DNA from: Sphingobacteriia bacterium
GTDB taxonomy: Bacteria > Bacteroidota > Bacteroidia > Chitinophagales > Chitinophagaceae
Direction of reading: 5' to 3'
NCBI GenBank assembly: GCA_017304675.1
Contig: JAFKLS010000017.1
Coordinates: 248,001-312,000 of the forward strand
DNA length: 64,000 bases
The notes beneath the pieces are model-generated. The model was not told the DNA's origin. It saw only the letters and a program-made list of their open reading frames with translations, and made no database searches. The position numbers and the translations under genes were made by a program. Positions 36,665-44,479 of the stretch are shown here, one piece after another. Within the stretch, counting starts at the first letter, position 1. Each line of letters begins with the position of its first letter.

Positions 36665-37612
36665 TTAAAATTCGATTATGCCAGCACCCCACGAATACCC
36701 TACACCGAACCCTACAACTATGATCTTTTTATCTTTTAGATTTTGCTTATTGAACAAATTACATAAGGCAATAGGGATTGTATTAGAAACAGTATTACCA
36801 TAATTATCCATATCAATAATGAATTTGTCTTCAGGAATGCTTATCTTTTTTCGAAGGTGCTCTAACATAAATTTATTAGCCTGATGAAAGATAAAATAGT
36901 CAATAGTTTCTAAGTTCAAATGGTTTTTTCTTAATAAAGTATCTACTAGGCCCGGTATTTTAGAGTCTGTAAAAGCAAATATTTCAGGGCCGTTCATAAA
37001 TAAACAAGCTGGAGCACTATTAAGAAATTTAGTTGCTCCATTTTTAACAATCAAATTTTCAGCACCACCACCATCTGTTCCTAAAACAAAATCTTTACAA
37101 TTAGATCTAGTTGTGTTTTCAATGATTGTTGCAGTAGCTGCATCTCCAAATAAAGCTCTGTTTCCGGCATCATTTACATCAATATATTTTGAATATGTCT
37201 CTGCAGTAACAAATAAAATCTTTTTAGCAATCCCCCCTGCAATCAACCCTTTGGCAATCGCAAGTCCATAAACATATCCTGAGCAACCTAAATTAAAATC
37301 AAAACAGGCTGAGTTTTCATTAATGCCTAATTTCTTTTGAAGAATGCAAGCAGAAGTAGGTAAAAAGTAATCGGGGCTTTGCGTACAAAGGATAAGTGCA
37401 TCTATCAATGCAAAGTCAGTTTGCAGTTTAATACAAGCCTGGTAAGCTAAATCAAGCGCTGTTTCATTTGTATCAGCAATATAGCGTGTATGAATACCGA
37501 TTTTTTTTTCAATTTTTTCTGCTGTCCAATTAGGCATAATAGAAGCAATTTCTTCATTTGAAATTGCTTTAGCAGGAATAAAATATTTAATATCGCTTAT
37601 GCCTATAGCCAC
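36665..37612 (-). CDS. 3-oxoacyl-ACP synthase III-like (FabH-type) enzyme
   Basis: A thiolase-fold condensing enzyme of 315 aa. The Cys-His-Asn triad is visible: Cys in FDFNLGCSGYVYGLAIAKG, His in YFIFHQANKFMLEHL, Asn in NYGNTVSNTIPIAL. WTAEKIEKKIGIHTRYIA is the typical N-terminal signature. The sequence is close to FabH but sits next to its own ACP in a polysaccharide locus, so it likely makes a short 3-oxoacyl-ACP for an acylated amino sugar. The reductase needed for a 3-hydroxyacyl product is not in this block. Confidence 0.87.
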   Translation of the reverse strand: MAIGISDIKYFIPAKAISNEEIASIMPNWTAEKIEKKIGIHTRYIADTNETALDLAYQACIKLQTDFALIDALILCTQSPDYFLPTSACILQKKLGINENSACFDFNLGCSGYVYGLAIAKGLIAGGIAKKILFVTAETYSKYIDVNDAGNRALFGDAATATIIENTTRSNCKDFVLGTDGGGAENLIVKNGATKFLNSAPACLFMNGPEIFAFTDSKIPGLVDTLLRKNHLNLETIDYFIFHQANKFMLEHLRKKISIPEDKFIIDMDNYGNTVSNTIPIALCNLFNKQNLKDKKIIVVGFGVGYSWGAGIIEF

Positions 37613-37621
37613 TTTGAAAAA

Positions 37622-38038
37622 TTAGTTTCTAAAGTTAATAAAATCATTATAGTCTCTTAGATAATCATTTTCATTATACTCTAACGATGCTAAAACCAAG
37701 CAAATAGAACCGGATGAAAAATTGGAAATATCTCTCCAAATACCAGGTTTTATGTGTAGGCCAAAATATGGCCGGCTTAAATGAACTGTTTTTTTATTCT
37801 TGCCATCATCAATAGTAATATCAAAACTGCCACTGGCAGCTATTATCAATTGTTCCAATTGCCTGTGTGCATGAGCAGCTCTTGATTCGCCACCCGGTAT
37901 ATCGTACAAATAATAAATTCTTTTCGTTGCAAACGGAATATGCATATTGTTTTCTGCAACAGTTATATTTCCTGCCACATTCTCAATTTTGGGCAGGTAC
38001 AACAGGTTGCAATCAAAAACAGTGGTTTCTCTAGCCAT
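37622..38038 (-). CDS. Sugar 3,4-ketoisomerase, FdtA/QdtA cupin family (second copy)
   Basis: A 138-aa cupin. RIYYLYDIPGGESRAAHAHR contains the double histidine (H-A-H) of the active site, followed by LIIAASGSFDITIDDG, LSRPYFGLHIKPGIWRDISN and LVLASLEYNENDYLRDY, all FdtA/QdtA landmarks. It isomerises dTDP-4-keto-6-deoxyglucose to the 3-keto sugar for transamination. It is about half identical by eye to the adjacent copy and overlaps its stop by 8 nt. Confidence 0.88.
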   Translation of the reverse strand: MARETTVFDCNLLYLPKIENVAGNITVAENNMHIPFATKRIYYLYDIPGGESRAAHAHRQLEQLIIAASGSFDITIDDGKNKKTVHLSRPYFGLHIKPGIWRDISNFSSGSICLVLASLEYNENDYLRDYNDFINFRN

Positions 38039-38432
38039 TTTTCAAATGCTTAAAGTCATCAAATTCCCGTAAATACTCATCTTCATTGTACAACTGGTTA
38101 GCGGCAATCAGTGCCAGTGAGTTGGTAGAAAAATTTTCTATGCTCCGCCAGTACATAGGTGGCACATACAAACCATAATAAGAACGATTGAGTGTAAATT
38201 TTATTTCTTCTTTACCATTATGCAACACAACATCAAAACTACCGCTTAGGGCAATAATGAACTCATGTAATGTTTTATATGCATGGCCTCCTCTTTTTTC
38301 TCCGCCTGGAACATCGTATATCCAATAAGTTCTGGCAATTGCAAAAGGAATGTGTATATTATTCTCAAAAAAAGAAAGGTTGCCCCTTGGGTCTTTGATT
38401 TTAGGTAACTGAATGATTTCAGGATATTGCAT
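38031..38432 (-). CDS. Sugar 3,4-ketoisomerase, FdtA/QdtA cupin family (first copy, altered active site)
   Basis: A 133-aa cupin paralogous to the next gene. RTYWIYDVPGGEKRGGHAYK shows H-A-Y where the second copy has H-A-H, so one active-site histidine is replaced by tyrosine. IIALSGSFDVVLHNG, LNRSYYGLYVPPMYWRSIE and NEDEYLREFDDF are conserved. It may differ in specificity, be structural, or form a heterodimer with the second copy. It overlaps the flippase gene by 14 nt. Confidence 0.85.
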   Translation of the reverse strand: MQYPEIIQLPKIKDPRGNLSFFENNIHIPFAIARTYWIYDVPGGEKRGGHAYKTLHEFIIALSGSFDVVLHNGKEEIKFTLNRSYYGLYVPPMYWRSIENFSTNSLALIAANQLYNEDEYLREFDDFKHLKNG

Positions 38433-39675
38433 TATTATTTAGTTTCATTTTTTGCATTCCTTTCCAATTCATATGTACGTTAATTAACAATACCGCCATG
38501 TTAACATATACAGACATTAAAATTATATTCGCTAAAGAACTTACTCCGTATAAATATATGTATACTACTTGTATTAACGTAGACGCAATAGGTACAAACC
38601 ATAAACTTCCCAACCAACCTTTTACCTGGTTAATATTTAAAATTACAATTGATGCATTTGAAAGCAAAGTTGCAACTACCATTATTAATAATTCTTTAGA
38701 AAGATATTCATACTGTTTACCAATAAGAGCAAGAAACAAATAAGGTGCAAACTTTACAAAAAAATAGAGTACTAAAGATAAACAGCTATAACTGAAGTAA
38801 ATTAAAAAAAGGATTTTAGAAGCTTTTTTGTAATCTGTTATTTTTGAAAATGCAGGGCACACAATTGTTGACAAAACAGTATTTAATATCTGAAATAAGA
38901 TAGCCAATCTTGACAATGCTCCAAAATCAGCCAAAGAAGTGGTGTTGCCAAAATAACTAATCAGGAAAAGGCTTATTTGGTATTGAAATAAAGAATAAAC
39001 GATAAACAACCATTGTTTTTTTGCTAGTACTAATAACTCTTTTTTCAATAATAAATTGACCGGCCCTCTATAATTTAGACTTAAAGTATTTTTCTTATAA
39101 TAACGATAACAAATTAGTGCCGCAAAAACGCCACTCAAACATGTTATCCAAGTATAAGGCAGTGAAATAATTAAAATTATTATGAACCCGCTACGAATGC
39201 CATTATACAAAAGAGCAGACACCTGTAATATATTTAGATGCTGCTTGATTCTTGCATATACATCCATTAAAGTAGAATAAAACCGTATTATCCATTCAGT
39301 CAGGGTCAATGTTAGGATAATAAGAATATAAGAAATAGAAGCGATTTTCTTGAAAAAGAAAAAGGAAATGATTATCGCATAAATCAAAGCTACAACCATC
39401 AATCGCTTTCTAATATATAATGCTGATGAAAATACTTCATTTAAATAGCTTTCATCATTTTTTTTTGACCCAATTGCAATTAAAGAAGAATTTAAGCCCA
39501 TATCACTTACATTCAACAATGTAGTTAGTACGGTTGCAATTATCGTATAATATGCAAGTTCGTCTTTAGGGAAATTCCTTACGATTAATAATCCAGCTAC
39601 AGCATTTATACCTTGTACTAATACCTGTATAATTGTAAAATAACTAAGCGACTTAATCCATTTATAATAATTCAT
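38419..39675 (-). CDS. wzx: Polysaccharide flippase (Wzx-like, MATE/MVF superfamily)
   Basis: A 418-aa protein with about twelve hydrophobic segments. FTIIQVLVQGINAVAGLLIV, RNFPKDELAYYTIIAT and the GLNSSLIAIGSKK loop resemble the first helices of polysaccharide_synt family flippases. It would move lipid-linked repeat units across the inner membrane to the Wzy-like polymerase. It follows wzc by 14 nt. Symbol by role; sequence similarity alone is weak in this family. Confidence 0.8.
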   Translation of the reverse strand: MNYYKWIKSLSYFTIIQVLVQGINAVAGLLIVRNFPKDELAYYTIIATVLTTLLNVSDMGLNSSLIAIGSKKNDESYLNEVFSSALYIRKRLMVVALIYAIIISFFFFKKIASISYILIILTLTLTEWIIRFYSTLMDVYARIKQHLNILQVSALLYNGIRSGFIIILIISLPYTWITCLSGVFAALICYRYYKKNTLSLNYRGPVNLLLKKELLVLAKKQWLFIVYSLFQYQISLFLISYFGNTTSLADFGALSRLAILFQILNTVLSTIVCPAFSKITDYKKASKILFLIYFSYSCLSLVLYFFVKFAPYLFLALIGKQYEYLSKELLIMVVATLLSNASIVILNINQVKGWLGSLWFVPIASTLIQVVYIYLYGVSSLANIILMSVYVNMAVLLINVHMNWKGMQKMKLNNNAIS

Positions 39676-39689
39676 TAGATATTTTACTA

Positions 39690-42161
39690 TTATCTCTTTT
39701 TCCCGGGTAAATCAAAATAGCCTTCCGTTCCTTTAGAAAAATATTTATTGCCGTAGGCACCATAACCATAGCCATAACCATAGCGGTACCCGAGCCCATA
39801 GCGATAAATATATCCATAACCATAACCGTATCCGTAACCATAATATCCATACCTGCCGCCCAAGTGTACATCGTTCACCACCAGCGATACATTGGTTAGT
39901 TTATTCTGTACAATCATATCGTTTAAAAACTCAAGCTGTTTCTTAAAGGTATAACGCTGCCTTATTACATATAAAACAGAGTGCGTATATTTTACCAGAG
40001 AGAACGAGTCGCTCACCAGGCCTACAGGTGCAGAATCAATCACCAGGTAATCGTATTGCTTCTTCAGTTGGCCGATCAGTTCATCAATTCGCGGGCTCAT
40101 CAATAATTCCGCCGGGTTGGGGGGTATGGGGCCTGAGCGATAAACATGCAGATCAGGGAATTTATCTATCGTTGTTATAATGTCTTCCACCTTATCGGTT
40201 TGTCCTATCAGAAAGTTGGTGATCCCTTTGGGATTCTGCTGTTCACCGGTATACACAATATTGCGCATTTTACGTAAATCGAATTCCAGCAGGGCTACTT
40301 TCTTGCCTGATAAAGAAATAACACTGGCCAGGTTAACACTGATAAAAGATTTTCCTTCACCACTAATAGAAGAGGTTACCATAATCACTTTGGCCTGTTC
40401 CCGGTTGGAAAGGAGGAATTGTAAATTGCTTCTCAATATCCTAAACTGTTCAGCAATAATATTTCTCGATTGTGCCACCACAATATTGGAAATTACCCTG
40501 TCCACATGGCTTATCTCGCCTGAAATGGTTGCACCGGTTCTCTTTACAATATCGTCTCTCGTAGTTACCCGGTCGTTCAACAAATCAATCACATAAATAA
40601 TACCAACAGGTATTAGCATGCCCAGTATAATAGCAAATAATTTGATATTTTTTGAATTGGGCTCCACAGGTGTGCCTGAAGCTTCAGCAAACTCCAATTG
40701 AGTATAATCCGATACCGTACTGGCAGATGCAATCTGGGTTTCTTCTTTTTTCTGTAATAGGAACAAATACAATTGCTGCTTAATATTTTGTTGTCTTAAA
40801 AACTCTGCCAGATCCACTTCCTGCTTGGGTATCCTGGCCAGCACCGATTTATTGTCTGTATTACGTGTTTTTAGCGCCTCAATTTTTTTATTATTGTTCT
40901 TTTTAATACTGTTCAATACATCTAAAATGCTTTTTCGCAAATCGCTCAACTGGTTCTCATAATTCAGAATAATGGGATTGGTGGGCAATAAAGAAGATTG
41001 CAGTTCGGCATTCTTTCTAAGCTGCAAATCGTTGTATTTCCCTATCAGCCCGTTTAGTACCAATTCGTTCAATCCCAATGATACCGGAACAAGGGAATCT
41101 TTAGATTCTTTTTTCTGTATATAGTCTTTAATTAAATCTGCAATGGCATTATCGCTTTCCAGTTTATATACTTCTTTTACATTCTCAAAAGAGTTATCAA
41201 GATAAAACTGGAATTGTTTCTGAATGTCTAATACCTGGTTCTCTTCCTTATACTTTTGAATTTCCTGTGTTACCTTACCCAGTTCTTCTGTTACTACTCC
41301 TAACCTATCGTCTACAAATCTTATAGTGCTTCTGGCAATTTTATTCTTATCCTCAATATTCATTAAGCTGTATTCAGCAATCAAAGCATTCAACAAATCC
41401 TTAGCCTGTTTGGGGTTTTCGCTTTTAATGGATAGCTGAATGATGGTGGCTTTTGTATTAAGAGGATTAATTAGTAACGAGCTTCTTAAAATATTAGAAG
41501 CTTTAAATACGGGATCCCACACAATAGAAAGTACTTTATCGGCAGTAATGATTGCTTTATTTCTTTTAACCAAGGTAAACCTGAAGCCGTTAATGTTAAC
41601 AGAATCATTCCATTTGAACTTAATGTCTGCTTCGTCAATATCTTTTTGCGATTTAAGCGAAACCACCCCGCCCTTATCGGTTAGTTTCTTAAAGAATAAC
41701 CGGTATTCACGGGATGAATCAGCAATACTCAACGGGTAAAAAACAAAGGGACAATCGTTGTATACATTCTGGTTCTTGATGTTCCCAACATCATAATAGT
41801 TGATATTATAGTTTGTTTTAGTAACAACACGGGCTAAAAAAGAATTGGAGCGAAGGCGTTCTACTTCATTATCGAGGTTAATTCTTTTACCACCAAATAC
41901 TGCATTGGAAACGATATCGTTATTACCGTTAGATGAAAAAACATTGTTGTCATCAGTGGTTCTGATAAGCATGTTGGCCTGTGCCCGGTAAATAGGTACT
42001 ACATAACGTAAATAAAGGGCCGCAATACCTAACGCAATGGCCAACGATAATAAGAAAAGCGGCAGGTACGATATATATTTAAAGAAAAGTTCTCTCAGTG
42101 TAAAACGGCTCTCGCCTTCTTTCTGAGATGTTGTTCTTACAAAACTATTTTCAGCAGGCAT
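39690..42161 (-). CDS. wzc: Polysaccharide co-polymerase / BY-kinase (Wzc-like) with Tyr-Gly tail
   Basis: An 823-aa inner-membrane protein controlling chain length and export. A Wzz domain with a first membrane helix (about residues 35-52) is followed by a periplasmic coiled-coil region and a second helix near 500 (LFAIILGMLIPVGIIYVIDL). The cytosolic kinase has Walker A SSISGEGKSFISVNLA, Walker A' VALLEFDLRK and Walker B YDYLVIDSAPVG. The C-terminus is a tyrosine/glycine repeat (about residues 757-795, GYGYGYG type), the autophosphorylation cluster. It overlaps wza by one base. Confidence 0.93.
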   Translation of the reverse strand: MPAENSFVRTTSQKEGESRFTLRELFFKYISYLPLFLLSLAIALGIAALYLRYVVPIYRAQANMLIRTTDDNNVFSSNGNNDIVSNAVFGGKRINLDNEVERLRSNSFLARVVTKTNYNINYYDVGNIKNQNVYNDCPFVFYPLSIADSSREYRLFFKKLTDKGGVVSLKSQKDIDEADIKFKWNDSVNINGFRFTLVKRNKAIITADKVLSIVWDPVFKASNILRSSLLINPLNTKATIIQLSIKSENPKQAKDLLNALIAEYSLMNIEDKNKIARSTIRFVDDRLGVVTEELGKVTQEIQKYKEENQVLDIQKQFQFYLDNSFENVKEVYKLESDNAIADLIKDYIQKKESKDSLVPVSLGLNELVLNGLIGKYNDLQLRKNAELQSSLLPTNPIILNYENQLSDLRKSILDVLNSIKKNNNKKIEALKTRNTDNKSVLARIPKQEVDLAEFLRQQNIKQQLYLFLLQKKEETQIASASTVSDYTQLEFAEASGTPVEPNSKNIKLFAIILGMLIPVGIIYVIDLLNDRVTTRDDIVKRTGATISGEISHVDRVISNIVVAQSRNIIAEQFRILRSNLQFLLSNREQAKVIMVTSSISGEGKSFISVNLASVISLSGKKVALLEFDLRKMRNIVYTGEQQNPKGITNFLIGQTDKVEDIITTIDKFPDLHVYRSGPIPPNPAELLMSPRIDELIGQLKKQYDYLVIDSAPVGLVSDSFSLVKYTHSVLYVIRQRYTFKKQLEFLNDMIVQNKLTNVSLVVNDVHLGGRYGYYGYGYGYGYGYIYRYGLGYRYGYGYGYGAYGNKYFSKGTEGYFDLPGKKR

Positions 42162-42955
42162 TAAAGACTTTTTATAAAGGTGGTTAAAGATACCAATACC
42201 GTTACAAGCGATAATACGCTCAGTGTTAAACTGATGTCACGGTCAACATTGGGATTACGTTTCACTATTTTAAGTTTGGCATCATTGGGCCTTACGTATA
42301 CAACATCATTTTGTTTTAACTGAAATACGGGTGAATTGATAAAGCTGGTGTTTCTCAAATCAACATTATAATGTTTCAGCTCCCCGTTCTCATCGCGTAT
42401 AACGAGTATGCTATCTCTTCTTCCATAAGCGGTAAGATCTCCGGAAAGGGCTATTGCATCCAAGAGGGTAACACGTTGTGTATTCAGGTTTTTTACCCCG
42501 GGAGATTGTACTTCTCCCAATACACTTATCTTGAAATTAAGAAACCGCACCACTACGCTGGGATCTTTCACAGATAACCTCCTCAGCTTATTCTCCAGGC
42601 TGTCTTTTAATTGAATGCTGGTAAGGCCTTTTACATACAGTTTTCCAAGCCCCGGGAAAAAAATATTCCCGTCGTCTGTAACCAGGTAACCACTGGTTGG
42701 CGAAACAGCAGCCACACCACTTGTAATACCGTTTACCATATTGTATAGGGCCACCTGCTCCTGGTTAAGGCTATTACTGTATACTTGTATAGACAGCAGG
42801 TCGTTCGGTTCTATTAGCGGGTTCTTTAATTCCAGTTTACTCAAACTGTCGAGGCCTTTCTGAAAATAAGTAAAATTTTTGTCGATCCTTTTTTGTGTGC
42901 TGCAACTGTAAAACAGTATCACTGGCAAAACAAGCAGGTAGGTGATTTTTTTCAC
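42161..42955 (-). CDS. wza: Outer-membrane polysaccharide export lipoprotein (Wza-like)
   Basis: A 264-aa lipoprotein. The signal MKKITYLLVLPVILFYSC ends in a lipobox with Cys18. The poly-export domain begins IEPNDLLSIQVYSNSLNQEQ and includes GYLVTDDGNIFFPGLGKLYV; an SLBB-like part VSVLGEVQSPGVKNL-type stretch (reads ISVLGEVQSPG) follows, then VFQLKQNDVVYVRP. A hydrophobic segment LTLSVLSLVTVLVSLTTFI closes the protein. First gene of the polysaccharide operon. Confidence 0.92.
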   Translation of the reverse strand: MKKITYLLVLPVILFYSCSTQKRIDKNFTYFQKGLDSLSKLELKNPLIEPNDLLSIQVYSNSLNQEQVALYNMVNGITSGVAAVSPTSGYLVTDDGNIFFPGLGKLYVKGLTSIQLKDSLENKLRRLSVKDPSVVVRFLNFKISVLGEVQSPGVKNLNTQRVTLLDAIALSGDLTAYGRRDSILVIRDENGELKHYNVDLRNTSFINSPVFQLKQNDVVYVRPNDAKLKIVKRNPNVDRDISLTLSVLSLVTVLVSLTTFIKSL

Positions 42956-43017
42956 GGTAAATAGAGTTTTAATAAAGCGCTGCCACTTCAGTCACAGGCT
43001 GAATGAGCTTATATATG

Positions 43018-43097
43018 AAAAAGCATCCTCTGTATAGTACAGCAGAGAATGCCAAACTGTTTTAGGTTAAGTAGTTTTTCAGTTTCATACAGGATGC
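43018..43097 (-). promoter_or_regulatory. Polysaccharide-operon leader with terminator-like and competing hairpins
   Basis: On the minus strand a stem pairs 43087-43097 (GCATCCTGTAT in transcript sense) with 43023-43035 (ATACAGAGGATGC) and is followed at once by TTTTT (43018-43022), like an intrinsic terminator with a 51-nt loop. Inside, CTGTA/TACAG (43030-43034/43038-43042) and CTCTG/CAGAG (43028-43032/43043-43047) would compete with that stem. It lies in the leader between the promoter candidate and wza, so attenuation is possible. Confidence 0.4.
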
Positions 43098-43129
43098 GTC
43101 GCGGCAACTCCACAGCATTTCTGCCAAAA

Positions 43130-43158
43130 CAAATATAGGGTTTTTAGTGCTGAGCAAA
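43130..43158 (-). promoter_or_regulatory. Bacteroidota-type promoter candidate for the polysaccharide operon
   Basis: On the minus strand TTTG (43155-43158) precedes TATATTTG (43130-43137) by 17 nt, fitting TTTG / TAnnTTTG. Transcription would start near 43123, giving a leader of about 170 nt to the wza start at 42955. The divergent plus-strand gene starts at 43246, so 42956-43245 is the shared control region. No JUMPstart element is visible. Confidence 0.45.
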
Positions 43159-43245
43159 TCTTACCACTTCTATAGATAACCCAATATTTTTATCCCTCAA
43201 AAACTTACTTGCTTTTCAAGTATCTTGCCTGCACAAAACTGCTAT

Positions 43246-44397
43246 ATGAATAACCGCTATTACTCATTAGATGTATTTAGAGGAGCAACCGTTGCCTTAA
43301 TGATACTGGTAAACAATCCCGGCTCCTGGGCACATATCTTTTCTCCCCTGGAACATGCTTCGTGGAATGGCTGCACGCCTACAGACCTGGTATTCCCATT
43401 CTTTCTCTTTGCAGTGGGTAATGCGCTTTCTTTTGTAATGCCCAAATTTCAGAGAGAAGGAGATGCTTTTTTCCTGAAAAAAGTACTTAAAAGGGCCGCG
43501 CTGATATTTTTAATAGGCTTGTTCCTGAATTGGAGCCCTTTTATTAAATGGGATGCCGACCATATTGTTTTTAAACCCTGGGAAAAAGTGCGCATCATGG
43601 GCGTATTGCAAAGAATTGCCCTGTGTTATCTTTTTGCTTCCATAATTGTTTATTATTTCAAAAATAAAGCGGCTTATTATATCAGTTGCGTTATCCTGCT
43701 TTTGTATTGGGTACTCTGTGTTCTGTTGGGCAACCCTGCAGACCCGTTTAGCCTGAATGGTTTTTGGGGAACCAATGTAGATATTAATTTATTTGGTGTT
43801 ACCCATGTATACAAGGGAGAGGGTGTTCCGTTCGACCCCGAAGGACTGGTAAGTACAATACCGGCTATAGTTCAGGTAGTTTTTGGTTTTTTTACCGGGC
43901 AGTACATACAACAAAAAGGAAAGACATACGAAATGCTATCCAACCTTTTTGTTATTTCAGGGGTTTTGATGTTTACCGGTTATTGCTGGGATATGGTTTT
44001 CCCTATCAATAAAAAAATATGGACCAGCAGTTATGTACTATATACTACGGGGCTGGCTATTGCGGTGCTTTGTATTTTAATTTACCTGATTGAATTCAAA
44101 GAGGAAAAAGGCAAGTGGAGCAGTTTTTTTGATGTGTTTGGTAAAAATCCTCTTTTTATTTTTGTATTAAGTGGTTTTCTGCCCAGATTGCTTGGCCTGA
44201 TACGTATTAATAATGGTATAAGCCCGGATGGCAAACCTGCCTATACTACGCCTTTTGGCTGGTTTTATGAACATGTTTGCAAAAATATTTCTACCGATTT
44301 AAGGGTTGGTTCTCTCGCATATGCGCTTGTGCTCATTACCTTTTACTGGCTGATTGTATTTTGGATGGATAAAAAGAAACTATATGTGAAAGTATAA
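43246..44397 (+). CDS. HGSNAT/DUF5009-like membrane acyltransferase
   Basis: A 383-aa protein with about ten membrane segments. YYSLDVFRGATVALMILVNN, WNGCTPTDLVFPFFLFAVGN and RIMGVLQRIALCYLFAS match the bacterial relatives (NagX-like) of the human lysosomal heparan-glucosaminide acetyltransferase. GKNPLFIFVLSGFLPRLLGL is the conserved late segment. It may acetylate or transport an amino sugar in the membrane. I start at MNNRYYSL; an ATG seven codons earlier (43225) is open. It is transcribed alone and ends at the terminator at 44396-44420. Confidence 0.85.
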   Translation: MNNRYYSLDVFRGATVALMILVNNPGSWAHIFSPLEHASWNGCTPTDLVFPFFLFAVGNALSFVMPKFQREGDAFFLKKVLKRAALIFLIGLFLNWSPFIKWDADHIVFKPWEKVRIMGVLQRIALCYLFASIIVYYFKNKAAYYISCVILLLYWVLCVLLGNPADPFSLNGFWGTNVDINLFGVTHVYKGEGVPFDPEGLVSTIPAIVQVVFGFFTGQYIQQKGKTYEMLSNLFVISGVLMFTGYCWDMVFPINKKIWTSSYVLYTTGLAIAVLCILIYLIEFKEEKGKWSSFFDVFGKNPLFIFVLSGFLPRLLGLIRINNGISPDGKPAYTTPFGWFYEHVCKNISTDLRVGSLAYALVLITFYWLIVFWMDKKKLYVKV

Positions 44398-44420
44398 AAA
44401 AGGGCCTTAAGGCCCTTTTT
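44396..44420. terminator. Bidirectional intrinsic terminator
   Basis: AGGGCC (44401-44406) and GGCCCT (44411-44416) with a TTAA loop are flanked by A5 upstream and T4-5 downstream, directly overlapping the stop of the DUF5009-like gene. It can also terminate the convergent nucleotidyltransferase transcript. Confidence 0.88.
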
Positions 44421-44479
44421 ACATTATTTTACCTGACGGTTAAAGTACGCTGTAAGCCTGCACGGTATTGTTATAAAAA

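Noticed and set aside
39662..39871. Minus-strand alternative frame rich in Met-Val-Met repeats
   Set aside because: Frame-shifted reading of the hexamer repeat encoding the Wzc Tyr-Gly tail.
40180..40596. Plus-strand open frame opposite wzc
   Set aside because: Antisense to the conserved kinase domain of Wzc; no motif or promoter of its own.
42956..43245. JUMPstart/ops element upstream of the polysaccharide operon
   Set aside because: The GGCGGTAG-type ops core is not present in either orientation.
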